Positions 43,626 to 52,234 of a DNA stretch of 64,000 nt are shown here, in pieces (positions within the stretch are counted from its first letter, which is position 1; every line of letters begins with the position of its first letter). Location of the stretch: assembly GCF_042650605.1 (NCBI RefSeq), contig NZ_JBHSBN010000011.1, forward strand, positions 1-64,000, in the 5' to 3' direction. The position numbers and the translations under genes were made by a program. Source of the stretch: Micromonospora_J zhanjiangensis (lineage in GTDB: Bacteria; Actinomycetota; Actinomycetes; Mycobacteriales; Micromonosporaceae). The notes beneath the pieces were generated by a model that saw only the letters and a program-made list of their open reading frames with translations, did no database searches and was not told the origin of the DNA.

Positions 43626-43894
43626 GACGTACTTCCTCGCTGTGTCGTCCGGGCCGCCCGTACGGGCGCCGACCGGCGAGCCTACCCGCCCTGGCCAGCG
43701 GCGCCAGCCGGGCCGGGGACACCGGGCCGGCCGCGGCCGGTGCCGGCGTGGGGCACGGCCGACCCGGGTAAGCACCTACGGGTGCGCCGGCGCCGGTTCC
43801 ACCCGCGGACCGAGGCAGGGCTGGCCGGCTGTTCGTACCGTGGAAGAACGACAGCGGCGGATCCTCCCGCCGCGGAACAGGGAGTCAGAAGACC

Positions 43895-44095
43895 ATGAGC
43901 CGCAAGTTGGTACGCCCCCGGGACAACCGATGGATCGCCGGCGTGTGCGCCGGGCTGGGCCGCCGGTACGGCATCTCCATCGGGCTGGTCCGCCTGCTGT
44001 TCGTGCTGTCGATCGTGCTGCCGGGCAGCCAGTTGCTCGTCTACCTGGTGCTCTGGATCCTGATGCCCAACGAGGACCGTCACCCGACCTACTGA
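43895..44095 (+). CDS. PspC-domain small membrane protein
   Basis: The 66-residue protein starts at ATG 43895 behind GGGAG. The PspC domain is complete: KLVRPRDNRWIAGVCAGLGRRYGISIGLVRLLFVLSIVLPG, then a transmembrane helix (~35-60) and LWILMPNED. Known relatives respond to envelope stress or control sensor kinases, often through a longer C-terminal part absent here. It is convergent with the AftA-like gene, with a hairpin between. Confidence 0.9.
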   Translation: MSRKLVRPRDNRWIAGVCAGLGRRYGISIGLVRLLFVLSIVLPGSQLLVYLVLWILMPNEDRHPTY

Positions 44096-44130
44096 CACCG
44101 CCTGCTCTGCTTGCTCTGCTCCACCGCGGC

Positions 44131-44165
44131 AACACCGGGCGCCCGGTACTCGGACGTCCGGTGTT
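44131..44165. terminator. Bidirectional hairpin between the PspC and AftA-like genes
   Basis: AACACCGG (44131-44138) and CCGGTGTT (44158-44165) pair around a 19-nt GC-rich loop that can itself fold. It lies between two convergent stop codons. Confidence 0.6.
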
Positions 44166-44225
44166 TCCGTGATCGAAGCAGCGCAGAGGTTGCCGCCGAC
44201 CGGCCGGACTCCTCCGCCGGCCCAC

Positions 44226-46241
44226 CTACCGCCGGACGGCCACCACGATGTCCTCCGGCAACCCGTCGATCACTGTCCAGTACCGCTTGTCGAACTGGGC
44301 CGGCTGGAAGCGCTGCTTGCCCCACACCCAGCCGCCGGTCGGCGACTTGCGCAGGACGAAGACGTCGATCGGGCCGAACCCGGTGGCCGCCGAGCGGGTG
44401 GCGAAGGCGAGCGGGTCGCGCGTGGCCGTTAACTCCTCGATCACCTGGAAGCGGTCGTCCCAGCGGGACAGCGTGCTGCCGGCGGTCCGGTCGTTGTCCA
44501 TGAACCCGGGCCAGGGCAGGTACGAGAAGAGCCGGTCGTCGACCGACAGGGTGACCCGGCGCGGGTTCGGGCCGACCACCCCCTGGACCGCCTGCTCGAC
44601 CTGGTTGACCGGGAACGGCCTGCGCCGGCCCTCGGCCGGGGCGAACCTCGGGTAGTCGCCGCCGGGCAGCGGCTCCTGGAAGGCGGCGACCGCGTACGGG
44701 TTGCCGTTCTCCGGCATCCAGGCCTTCGTGAAGGCGTTCGCCGACCAGGCGAGCACCACCGCGAGCACCGCGGCGGTGGCCATCCGGGGCGGGGTGAACC
44801 GCAGCCGACGCAGCAAGATCGGGGCGGCGTGCGCCACCACCAGCACCCCGGCCACCGTGAACAGCACGCCGTAGAGCCGGCTGGTGTAGTGCAGGAAGCC
44901 GGTGTGCTGGGTGAGCACGTAACGGACCATCGACAACAACCGGTAGGCGTACACCCCGATGATCAGCAGGCCCAGCGTCCGGGCCCACCAGACCGAGCGC
45001 CACAGCCAGATCAGCCCGACCAGGCCGGTCAGTTGCAGCAGCCCGATCGGCGTGATGTCCAGGAACGGGAACAGCCCGGTGTTGATCGACGAGGAGGCGT
45101 ACAGGTCCGAGATCGACTGGCCGCCGCGGGTCAGCGAGGCCCAGCCGAACGGCACCACGTACCAGGCGGCGACCACGAACGAGACCAGCACGATCAGCCC
45201 GAGCCGGCGGAAGTAGGCCCACCGGTCCGGCTCGGTCCGCCAGGCGATCACCACGAGCACCAGGACGCCGATCGCCGCGTAGACCATCCAGGCCTGGTAG
45301 GTGATCGCGATGAAGCCGCCGAGCAGCCCGGCCGGCAGCCAGTGCAGGCGCGTACGCGGCGGCCGGCCGAAGACCTCGATCACCCACGGGATGAAGATCG
45401 CCAGGGTGACCATCTCGAACGCCTTACGCGGGTCCGACCAGGTCACCAGGGAGAGCGTGGCGATGGCGACGGCCACCCAGGAGTTCACCTGGCGGCGCCA
45501 GAGCAGGAAGGCGGCCAGGACGGCGGCGGAGGTGAAGAGCACCTCGGCGTCGCCGAGCAACTGCCAGGCGGGCACACCGGTCAGCACCGCCGCCCGGCCG
45601 ATCAACCAGGCGTAGAACGGCGGGTACTCGGACGGCAGCCCGCGGACCAGGGTGTCGGCGCTGGCCCAGGTGCTGGTGTACCGGGTCGCCGAGGCCGCCA
45701 TCCGGCCCATGTCACCGGACAGACCGCCGAACCCGAACGGCGTGCCGTGCAACGCGGTACGCAGCATGAACGCGACCCAGGCCGCGGACAGGCCGGCGGC
45801 CATCCCGGCGACGATCTCGCCCCGCCACCGGTACGCCACCAGGACGACCGCCACGACCAGCAGGAATGCCCCGGTGAGCGGTATCGACGAGGCACCGATC
45901 GAGAACGGGCTGCGGTGCGACAGCCGGGGCAGCACCATCGCCACCGGGGTGGCGACCAGCCAGGTGACCAGAGCCGCCGTACCGCCGCCCAGCAGCCAGC
46001 CGGCCCGGCGCGCCGGACCGTCGGCGGGCCGGTCGACCGGATCGGCGACGGCCGTGGTGCGGTCCGCGTCGGCCCTGGCGGCGGTCCGGTCCGACCCGCC
46101 GGACCGCGCGCCGTTGTCGTCCGCCGCGGCCCTGTCCTCGGATACGGCCCTGTCGTCCGCCGCGGCCCTGTCGTCCGCCGCGGCCTTGTCCTCTGGTACG
46201 TCCGCCCCTTCGGGCCCGGTCGGTTCCACCTGCACCGTCAC
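44226..46241 (-). CDS. AftA-type galactan arabinofuranosyltransferase-like GT-C protein
   Basis: The 671-residue protein starts at GTG 46241, seven bases after the preceding stop. A Lys/Asp/Ala-rich N-terminal tail with AAADDR-like repeats (~15-65) precedes about 12 transmembrane helices. A GDMGRMAASATRYTSTWASADTLV region with EYPPFYAWLIGR follows, matching the AftA/EmbC-type GT-C signature; the first extracytoplasmic loop carries the acidic pair. A C-terminal periplasmic domain (~520-671) has W/Y-rich carbohydrate-facing segments. AftA primes arabinan on galactan from decaprenyl-phospho-arabinose. It is translated right after the DPM1-like GT2 gene, which may make its lipid-linked sugar donor. 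Confidence 0.82.
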   Translation of the reverse strand: MTVQVEPTGPEGADVPEDKAAADDRAAADDRAVSEDRAAADDNGARSGGSDRTAARADADRTTAVADPVDRPADGPARRAGWLLGGGTAALVTWLVATPVAMVLPRLSHRSPFSIGASSIPLTGAFLLVVAVVLVAYRWRGEIVAGMAAGLSAAWVAFMLRTALHGTPFGFGGLSGDMGRMAASATRYTSTWASADTLVRGLPSEYPPFYAWLIGRAAVLTGVPAWQLLGDAEVLFTSAAVLAAFLLWRRQVNSWVAVAIATLSLVTWSDPRKAFEMVTLAIFIPWVIEVFGRPPRTRLHWLPAGLLGGFIAITYQAWMVYAAIGVLVLVVIAWRTEPDRWAYFRRLGLIVLVSFVVAAWYVVPFGWASLTRGGQSISDLYASSSINTGLFPFLDITPIGLLQLTGLVGLIWLWRSVWWARTLGLLIIGVYAYRLLSMVRYVLTQHTGFLHYTSRLYGVLFTVAGVLVVAHAAPILLRRLRFTPPRMATAAVLAVVLAWSANAFTKAWMPENGNPYAVAAFQEPLPGGDYPRFAPAEGRRRPFPVNQVEQAVQGVVGPNPRRVTLSVDDRLFSYLPWPGFMDNDRTAGSTLSRWDDRFQVIEELTATRDPLAFATRSAATGFGPIDVFVLRKSPTGGWVWGKQRFQPAQFDKRYWTVIDGLPEDIVVAVRR

Positions 46242-46248
46242 CCGACCG

Positions 46249-47478
46249 TCAGCCCCGGGTGGCGACGAAGTCGGCCTCGGCCCCGGCCGCGGCACCGCCC
46301 GGCGTGGCGGGCACCGGCCGGAGGCTGAGCAGGCTGGAGAACAGGCCGGCGAACAACACGGTCACGCCCACGCCGATGGCGGTCGACGACGGCAGCACCA
46401 CCCGCAGCGTGTCCCCGAGGTCCTGCGCGCCGAAGCCGCTGGCCCCCCAGGCCGAGACGGCCACGATCGTGCCGAGCAGTCCGACCAGCACCAGGACCAG
46501 GCCGGCCGCGGTGCAGGTCTCGAACCGGACCAGCCGGGCCCAGCGCTGGAACTGTTTCTGGTCGGTGATGCCCTCGGTGTGTCCGTAGATCATCGCGAAC
46601 ACGCCGAACAGCAGCAGCTGCGCGCCCACCAGCATGGCCAGACAGGTGTAGACCATCGTGCTGATGTCGAACCCGACGGCGCCGATCTTGATCTGCCCGA
46701 AGGACAGCGCGGTGGTGCCGAGCAGACCGAGCACCAGCATGATCATGCCGGGCCAGATCAGCGTCTTGCGAGGCGCGAAGACCAACAGGAAGCGCAGGTG
46801 CCGCCAACCGTCCCGCCAGGTGCGCAGGTGCGGCGGCCGACTGCGGCCGTCCGGCTGCAGCGTGGTGGGCACCTCGACGATGTCGTAGTTGTTCAGCGCG
46901 GCCCGGACCACCAGCTCGGAGGCGAACTCCATGCCGGGCATGCAGAGGTGCAGCTCGCGGATCCGGTCCCGGTTGAAGCCCCGGATGCCGCAGTGGAAGT
47001 CGCCCACGTTACGCAGGCCGAACAGTCGACGGCCGAGCCAGGACAGCACCGGGTTGCCCAGGTAGCGGTGCAGCGGGGGCATCGCACCCGGCGCGATGCC
47101 GCCCCGGAAACGGTTGCCCATCACCAGGTCGTGCCCGGCCCGCAGCTCCCGGATGAACGGCTCAAGGTTGGACAGGTCGTACGAATCATCGGCGTCGCCC
47201 ATGATCACGTACCGGCCGCGGGCCTGGTCGATGCCGTTGAGCAGCGCACCCCCGTAGCCCCGGATGGGCGCGTGGACGACCCGGGCGCCGGCCCGGGTGG
47301 CGATCTCCTGGGAGCCGTCCGTGGATCCGTTGTCGCTCACCAGGACCTCGCCGACCACGCCGAGTTCGTCGAGCGCGCGCAGGGCCTTGGTCACGCACAC
47401 CTCGAGCGTCTCCGCCTCGTTGAGGCAGGGCAGCAGGACGGTGACCTCGACCTCGTTCGACACGACAGGCTGTGCCAC
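46249..47478 (-). CDS. GT2 polyprenyl-phosphate sugar transferase with C-terminal membrane domain
   Basis: The 409-residue protein starts at GTG 47478 behind GGGAG. The GT2 domain (~5-225) has VTVLLPCLNEAETLEVCVTKA, GEVLVSDNGSTDGS, GRYVIMGDADDSYDLSNL (DxD pair) and GNRFRGGI, close to dolichol-phosphate mannose synthase/DPM1 and polyprenyl-phosphate-glycosyltransferases. Four hydrophobic helices (~250-400) follow. It probably makes a lipid-phosphate sugar donor used by the neighbouring AftA-like transferase, whose start lies seven bases after its stop. Confidence 0.9.
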   Translation of the reverse strand: MAQPVVSNEVEVTVLLPCLNEAETLEVCVTKALRALDELGVVGEVLVSDNGSTDGSQEIATRAGARVVHAPIRGYGGALLNGIDQARGRYVIMGDADDSYDLSNLEPFIRELRAGHDLVMGNRFRGGIAPGAMPPLHRYLGNPVLSWLGRRLFGLRNVGDFHCGIRGFNRDRIRELHLCMPGMEFASELVVRAALNNYDIVEVPTTLQPDGRSRPPHLRTWRDGWRHLRFLLVFAPRKTLIWPGMIMLVLGLLGTTALSFGQIKIGAVGFDISTMVYTCLAMLVGAQLLLFGVFAMIYGHTEGITDQKQFQRWARLVRFETCTAAGLVLVLVGLLGTIVAVSAWGASGFGAQDLGDTLRVVLPSSTAIGVGVTVLFAGLFSSLLSLRPVPATPGGAAAGAEADFVATRG

Positions 47479-47739
47479 GGGGATTCTCCCAAGGGTTTGG
47501 TGTGGTGGGACGGCGACAGCCGACACCGCAGCGGGGCGGGAGCCTAACACGCCGAACCCACCCGCCCCGACGCGGGAACCCGCGGATGGGCTACCCGCGT
47601 GGTCACCGCCAATTTCCGGTAGGAGAATACCCGGTGTCGCCGCCGGGGCCGACCCGCTCGGCAGGTCCGGCGAGATCATCGGAGTTTGAGCCGTTGACCA
47701 GCGACGATGCCCGGCCCGGCCGACCGGACCGGAGCGCCG

Positions 47740-48570
47740 TCAGGGAGTCGTGTAGCTCACCGTCACTTTTTCGTAGCCCAGCGAGCGAAGCAGGCCCTCC
47801 AGCATCTTGCGGGTGTTGTCCTGGGCCCGCTGCGCCAGACCACTGTCCCGGGCGGCTGCGGTGATCTTGTCTTCGGCCAGCTGATAGACCTCGCGCTGCC
47901 GGTTCGGATCGTTGCCGAAGGCGTCGCCGAGAGCGTTGAGGATGCCCTTGTTCTCCGCGAACACGTAGCTGTTCTTCAGGTCGAGGTTAGTCTTGCCGAG
48001 CTGCGGCGCCGGCAACTTGATCTCGGCGGATTTGTGGTCGGCCGACTCCACCACCGCACCCTCGGAGATCTTGGCGAAGTCGACGTACGCCTCGACGCTG
48101 CCCGCGCCGACGAACAGCGTGCGCTCGTTGAGCAGGAACTCCGGCACGTACTTGCGGTTCTTCTGCAGGTCGACCACGACCTGGAAGTTTCCCTCGGCGG
48201 CGACGTAGCGGCTGAGGTCCTGGATCGACTTGAGCAGCGGCGGCTGGCTGCGGTCCGCCTGCTCCTGGGTGAACGGGTTGCGCAGCTGCGGCCACAGCCC
48301 GGCGCCCTGCAACCCGAGCACCGTCACCAGCGCCACGCCGATGACGCCGACCAGTACCAGCAGCCCGCAGCCGGAGCGCCGGGGCGCGCCGTCGACCGGC
48401 GTGGGCTCGCCGGCGGTCGGCTCGGCCGGCGGGAGGTCGTCGGCCCGGTCCGGCCCGTCCTCGTCGGTCCGGCCGGACTGCTCCAGCGCGGCCCGGCCCG
48501 GGCTGTACTCCGGGAACTCCCGGGTGGGGTGGTCCCGGTGCGACTTGTCGAGATCGCCGTTCGAAGACAT
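47740..48570 (-). CDS. DUF4230 membrane-anchored protein
   Basis: The 276-residue protein starts at ATG 48570, behind GGTGAGGG. A charged cytoplasmic part (~1-65), one transmembrane helix (~68-87), and a DUF4230 domain (~110-260) with ARYVAAEGNFQVVVDL-like, FVGAGSVEAYVDFAKI, and AAPQLGKTNLDLKNSYVF segments. DUF4230 is found in bacteria of several phyla without known function. Its promoter region holds a 26-bp tandem duplication. Confidence 0.87.
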   Translation of the reverse strand: MSSNGDLDKSHRDHPTREFPEYSPGRAALEQSGRTDEDGPDRADDLPPAEPTAGEPTPVDGAPRRSGCGLLVLVGVIGVALVTVLGLQGAGLWPQLRNPFTQEQADRSQPPLLKSIQDLSRYVAAEGNFQVVVDLQKNRKYVPEFLLNERTLFVGAGSVEAYVDFAKISEGAVVESADHKSAEIKLPAPQLGKTNLDLKNSYVFAENKGILNALGDAFGNDPNRQREVYQLAEDKITAAARDSGLAQRAQDNTRKMLEGLLRSLGYEKVTVSYTTP

Positions 48571-48637
48571 CGCCCTCACCGTCCTCATCAGATGCCGGTG
48601 TCCGACGGGCGCCGACCCGTCGCCGGACCGTCCCACC

Positions 48638-48689
48638 GTGGCCACCGGCCATCGACCTAGGTAGTGGCCATCGGCCATCGACCTAGGTA
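48638..48689. repeat. 26-bp tandem duplication upstream of the DUF4230 gene
   Basis: Two adjacent 26-bp copies (48638-48663 and 48664-48689) differ at one base. Each ends GGCCATCGACCTAGGTA with an internal CCTAGG palindrome. The pair lies about 70-120 bp upstream of the DUF4230 start and could be two operators. Confidence 0.8.
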
Positions 48690-48737
48690 AGACGGTACAA
48701 GTGGGGTACGACAGCCGCGACTCGAGCCGAACTCGCG

Positions 48738-49910
48738 TCAGGCGAACGCCGACAGGCCGGTCAGCCGCTGCCCGACGATCAGCTGGTGGATCTCCGAGGT
48801 GCCCTCGTAGGTCAACACGCTCTCCAGGTTGTTGGCGTGCCGCATCACCGGGTACTCGCCGGAGATGCCGTTCGCCCCGAGGATGGTGCGGCACTGCCGG
48901 GCGATCGCCAACGCCTCCCGGACGTTGTTCAGCTTGCCGACGCTGACCTGTTCCGGGCGCAGCCGGCCGGCCTCGGCCAGCCGGCCGAGGTGCACCGCCA
49001 GCAGGTAGCCCTTCTGCAGTTCGACGGCCATGTCGGCGAGCTTGGCCTGGGTCAGCTGGAAACCGGCGATCGGCCGGCCGAACTGCTCCCGTTCGACGGC
49101 GTAGTCGAGCGTGGCGTGCAGGCAGTCCCGGGCCGCGCCGAGCGCGCCCCAGACGATGCCGAACCGGGCTTCGGTCAGGCAGGACAGCGGCGCGCCCAGC
49201 CCGGCGGCGTCGGGCAGCACCGCGTCCGCCGGCAGCCGCACGTCGGCCAGCACGATCTCCCCGGTGGCGGAGGCCCGCAGCGACATCTTGTTCCGGATCT
49301 CCCGCGCCGTCACCCCGGGCGTGTCCATCGGTACGACGAAGCCGCGCACCCGGTCCTCGGTGCGGGCCCAGATCACCGCCAGGTCGGCCACCGGGGCATT
49401 GGTGATCCACATCTTGCCGCCGGTGAGCAGCCAGTCGGTGCCGTCCCGGCGGGCCCGGGTGGCCATCGACGCCGGGTCGGAGCCGTGGTCCGGCTCGGTG
49501 AGTCCGAAACAGCCGATCGCCTCGCCGGCCGCCATCGCCGGCAGCCACCGCTGCTTCTGCTCCTCGCTGCCGTACCGCCAGATCGCGTACATGGCCAGCG
49601 AACCCTGCACCGAGACGAGGGACCGGACGCCCGAGTCGCCGGCCTCCAACTCCAGGCAGGCCAGCCCGTACGCGGTGGCCGAGGCGCCGGCGCAGCCGTA
49701 CCCGGTCAGGTGCATGCCGAGCAGGCCGAGCGCGCCGAACTCGACGGCGAGCTCCCGGGCCGGCACCCGGCCCTCGGCGTACCAGTCGGCCACGTACGGG
49801 CGGACCCGCTCGTCAACCAGCCGGCGCACCACCGACCGGATCTGCCGCTCGTCGTCGCCGAGCGGGACGTCCAGGTCGAGCAGGTCCAGCGGGGCGATGC
49901 GCTCGGTCAT
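48738..49910 (-). CDS. Acyl-CoA dehydrogenase, glutaryl-CoA dehydrogenase-like
   Basis: The 390-residue protein matches glutaryl-CoA dehydrogenases: HLTGYGCAGASA, CFGLTEPDHGSDPASM, KMWITNAPVADLAVIWA, and the catalytic base E369 in LTYEGTSEIHQ. FAD-binding residues and overall length also agree. Glutaryl-CoA dehydrogenase oxidises glutaryl-CoA to crotonyl-CoA plus CO2 in lysine and aromatic degradation. It is transcribed alone, and no other lysine catabolism gene is adjacent. Substrate is inferred by motif similarity; an Arg-based check against characterised enzymes would be needed to exclude other acyl-CoA substrates. Confidence 0.88.
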   Translation of the reverse strand: MTERIAPLDLLDLDVPLGDDERQIRSVVRRLVDERVRPYVADWYAEGRVPARELAVEFGALGLLGMHLTGYGCAGASATAYGLACLELEAGDSGVRSLVSVQGSLAMYAIWRYGSEEQKQRWLPAMAAGEAIGCFGLTEPDHGSDPASMATRARRDGTDWLLTGGKMWITNAPVADLAVIWARTEDRVRGFVVPMDTPGVTAREIRNKMSLRASATGEIVLADVRLPADAVLPDAAGLGAPLSCLTEARFGIVWGALGAARDCLHATLDYAVEREQFGRPIAGFQLTQAKLADMAVELQKGYLLAVHLGRLAEAGRLRPEQVSVGKLNNVREALAIARQCRTILGANGISGEYPVMRHANNLESVLTYEGTSEIHQLIVGQRLTGLSAFA

Positions 49911-49930
49911 GGGGTCACCTTAACGAGCCG

Positions 49931-50251
49931 TCAGGCGCCGGCCGGACGCTCACCCCCGGCCGGCATCACCAGCACCCGGGCGTGGATCTGGTTGCGCTGC
50001 TGCAGCGCGGCGCGCAGCGCCCGGTGCAGACCGTCCTCCAGGTAGAGCCCGCCGTTCCACTGCACGACGTGCGGGAAAAGGTCACCGTAGAAGGTGGAGT
50101 CCTCGGCGAGCAGCCGGTCCAGGGCCAGCTCCCGCTTGGTCGTGATCAGCTGATCGAGCCGAAGCGGCCGGGGCGGAATCTCCGCCCACTGCTTCAGCGT
50201 GAGCCCGTGCTCGGGGTACGGACACCCGTCCCGAACCGCTTTGAAGATCAC
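49931..50251 (-). CDS. Small ParB/sulfiredoxin-like protein of unknown function
   Basis: The 106-residue protein starts at ATG 50251. The core reads RLDQLITTKRELALDRLLAEDSTFYGDLFPHVVQWNGGLYLEDGLHRALRAALQQR, with the E-D-G-L-H-R turn expected for a ParB/Srx nucleotide-binding fold. The family is conserved in actinobacteria and often sits near LytR-CpsA-Psr genes, though none is seen here. It has no C-terminal DNA-binding domain, so it is not a chromosome-segregation ParB. Function unknown. Confidence 0.7.
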   Translation of the reverse strand: MIFKAVRDGCPYPEHGLTLKQWAEIPPRPLRLDQLITTKRELALDRLLAEDSTFYGDLFPHVVQWNGGLYLEDGLHRALRAALQQRNQIHARVLVMPAGGERPAGA

Positions 50252-50435
50252 GACAGCACGCTCCCTCCCCCGTGACAGACCGAACCTGACGCATACTCTC
50301 CGGCGCGGAAAGTCGACACGCCGTACCGACAGCCCGTGTCAGCCTAGCGACCGCCCGCGACACCGCGGTTTGTTCCCCGATGTCAGCTTCGTTACTCCGG
50401 CGCCGCCCGGCGTACGCACCGGCGCCCCTGGCAGG

Positions 50436-51044
50436 TCAGCCCCACCGCCCTCGATGAACGACCTGGTCGACCGTCCGACGGCCGCGCCGCAGGGATGGTG
50501 ACCGCCTGTCCGCCGCCCGATAACCGATGGTGATCGCTCCGATCGGGTCGTACGCCTCGGGCACGCCGAACGCCTCCCGGAACCGTGCCGTCCGGTCCGG
50601 CGGGATGCCGAAGAAGCAGGCGCCCAGCCCTTCGTCCACCACGGTCAGCAGCATCAGCAACGCGGCGAAGCCGGTGTCGATCTGCCAGTACGGCACCGGC
50701 CAGCGGGCCGGATCCCGGTCGGTCCAACCCTTGTCCGGTTCGGCGTACCGGTCCAGATAGGCCGATTCGTTGGCCAGTGGCACGACGATCAGCGGCGCCC
50801 GCCGCATCCCGGCCAACCACCGGCTGGTGGCCGGTCCGTCCGGGCCGGTCGCCGTCCAGAACAGCTCCCGGTCGGCGGCGGCGTCCAGCACCAGGAACGC
50901 CCAGCCCTGGGTGAACCCGGCCGACGGCGCGCGGAGCGCGTTGTCCAGCAACCGCTCGACCACCGCCTCGGGCACCGGCCGGTCCGGGTCGTAGTCGCGC
51001 ACCATCCGGCGCCGCCGGACGACCTCCGAGAACTCCATCCGCAC
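50436..51044 (-). CDS. Nitroreductase family protein
   Basis: The 202-residue protein (MEFSEVVRRRRMVRDYDPDRPVPEAVVERLLDNALRAPSAGF from the second Met) carries the FMN-binding nitroreductase core, with a PVPYWQIDTGFAALLMLLTVVDEGLGACFFG segment near the flavin. These enzymes transfer electrons from NAD(P)H to nitro compounds, quinones or flavins. The start may be ATG 51044 or ATG 51038. Neighbours do not suggest a specific pathway. Confidence 0.85.
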   Translation of the reverse strand: MRMEFSEVVRRRRMVRDYDPDRPVPEAVVERLLDNALRAPSAGFTQGWAFLVLDAAADRELFWTATGPDGPATSRWLAGMRRAPLIVVPLANESAYLDRYAEPDKGWTDRDPARWPVPYWQIDTGFAALLMLLTVVDEGLGACFFGIPPDRTARFREAFGVPEAYDPIGAITIGYRAADRRSPSLRRGRRTVDQVVHRGRWG

Positions 51045-51164
51045 CTTCCGCTCGTTCCTGCCGCCCGTACCGTCGGACCGGCTCCGGACCCGACCGCCGG
51101 ACCGTGCCCGACCGCTGGACCCGACCGCCGGGCCGTGCCCGACCGCCGGGTCGGTCCGGCGGGC

Positions 51165-52100
51165 TCAGCCGCCGGGTCGGATGCCCCAGCTGGCACTCCA
51201 GTCGGCACCCGGCTCCAACACGATCACGTCCCGACCGGACCGGAACGCGTCCGGCGGGCAGGTCATCGGTTCCACCGCCACCGACCGGCGGTACCGCTCC
51301 CCGGTCAACGAGTCCCCGGTGAACACCTGCCACCAGCCGAACTCCGGATCCGCCCAGATGCTCACCGCGGCCGCGGAGTCGGCGTCCGCGAGGGTCACCG
51401 AGGAGCCGCCCGACCCGGACGGATCGACGTCGCCGAACGCGGTGTCCAACCGGGCCGACCCGATCCGCCGTGGCTCGGTGAAGTCGTACTCGCTGCCGGC
51501 CACCTTCGCCGCGCCGATCGGCAGCAGCCGGCTGTCCACCAGCAACCGGCTGCGCGCCGGGACCCGCAGCAGCAGGTCGTCCACCGCCACCCCGGGTAAC
51601 CGCAGGTACGGGTGGACGGAGAGGCCGAACGGGCACCGCTCGCCGTTCGGGTTCGTCGCGTGGTGGGTGACCCGCAACCCCTCGTCGTCCAGCCGCCACT
51701 CGGTCCGCAGCCGCAGCGCCCACGGGTAACCCGGCGTGGCCGGCAGGTCACAGGCCACCGTCACCGCGTCGTCCCGCTGCTCGACCAGCCGCCAGGGCAG
51801 CCAGTTGACCAGGCCGTGCAGGGCGTTGTGCCGGGCCGGCTCGGTCAGCGAGAGCTGCAACGACCGGCCGGCGAAGGCGTACCGTCCGTCGCGGATCCGG
51901 TTCGGCCAGGGCGCCAGCACCTGACCGGCGCCGCCGACGCAGATCTCGTCCGCCTCGTACCCGTCGAGGTAGTCCACGCCGCCGGCCCGGTAGGCGCGCA
52001 GGCCGCCACCGACCTCGACCACGACGGCCTCCTGGTCGCCGCGCCTGATCGTCCACTGTGCACCGGACGGCGAGTGTCGTCCCGTCTCGACGTTGTCCAT
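51165..52100 (-). CDS. Aldose 1-epimerase family protein
   Basis: The 311-residue protein starts at ATG 52100. It has the galactose mutarotase fold: APWPNRIRDGRYAFAGRSLQL, the catalytic His in ALHGLVNW, and SVHPYLRL, with a catalytic Glu expected in AVEPMTCPPDAF. It interconverts alpha and beta anomers of a sugar, and would support use of the disaccharides and polysaccharides targeted by other enzymes in the window. No operon partner is evident. Confidence 0.88.
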   Translation of the reverse strand: MDNVETGRHSPSGAQWTIRRGDQEAVVVEVGGGLRAYRAGGVDYLDGYEADEICVGGAGQVLAPWPNRIRDGRYAFAGRSLQLSLTEPARHNALHGLVNWLPWRLVEQRDDAVTVACDLPATPGYPWALRLRTEWRLDDEGLRVTHHATNPNGERCPFGLSVHPYLRLPGVAVDDLLLRVPARSRLLVDSRLLPIGAAKVAGSEYDFTEPRRIGSARLDTAFGDVDPSGSGGSSVTLADADSAAAVSIWADPEFGWWQVFTGDSLTGERYRRSVAVEPMTCPPDAFRSGRDVIVLEPGADWSASWGIRPGG

Positions 52101-52234
52101 GCCGGGACGATATCGGTTGGCACCCGGTTCCGCCCGCACGCACACCTCGCCTCCCACCCTGCGGCACGCCGCCGGCGGACCCGGCACGGCCCCGACCGGA
52201 CCCGCGCCGCCCGATGCCGGCGAGCCCCGGGCGG

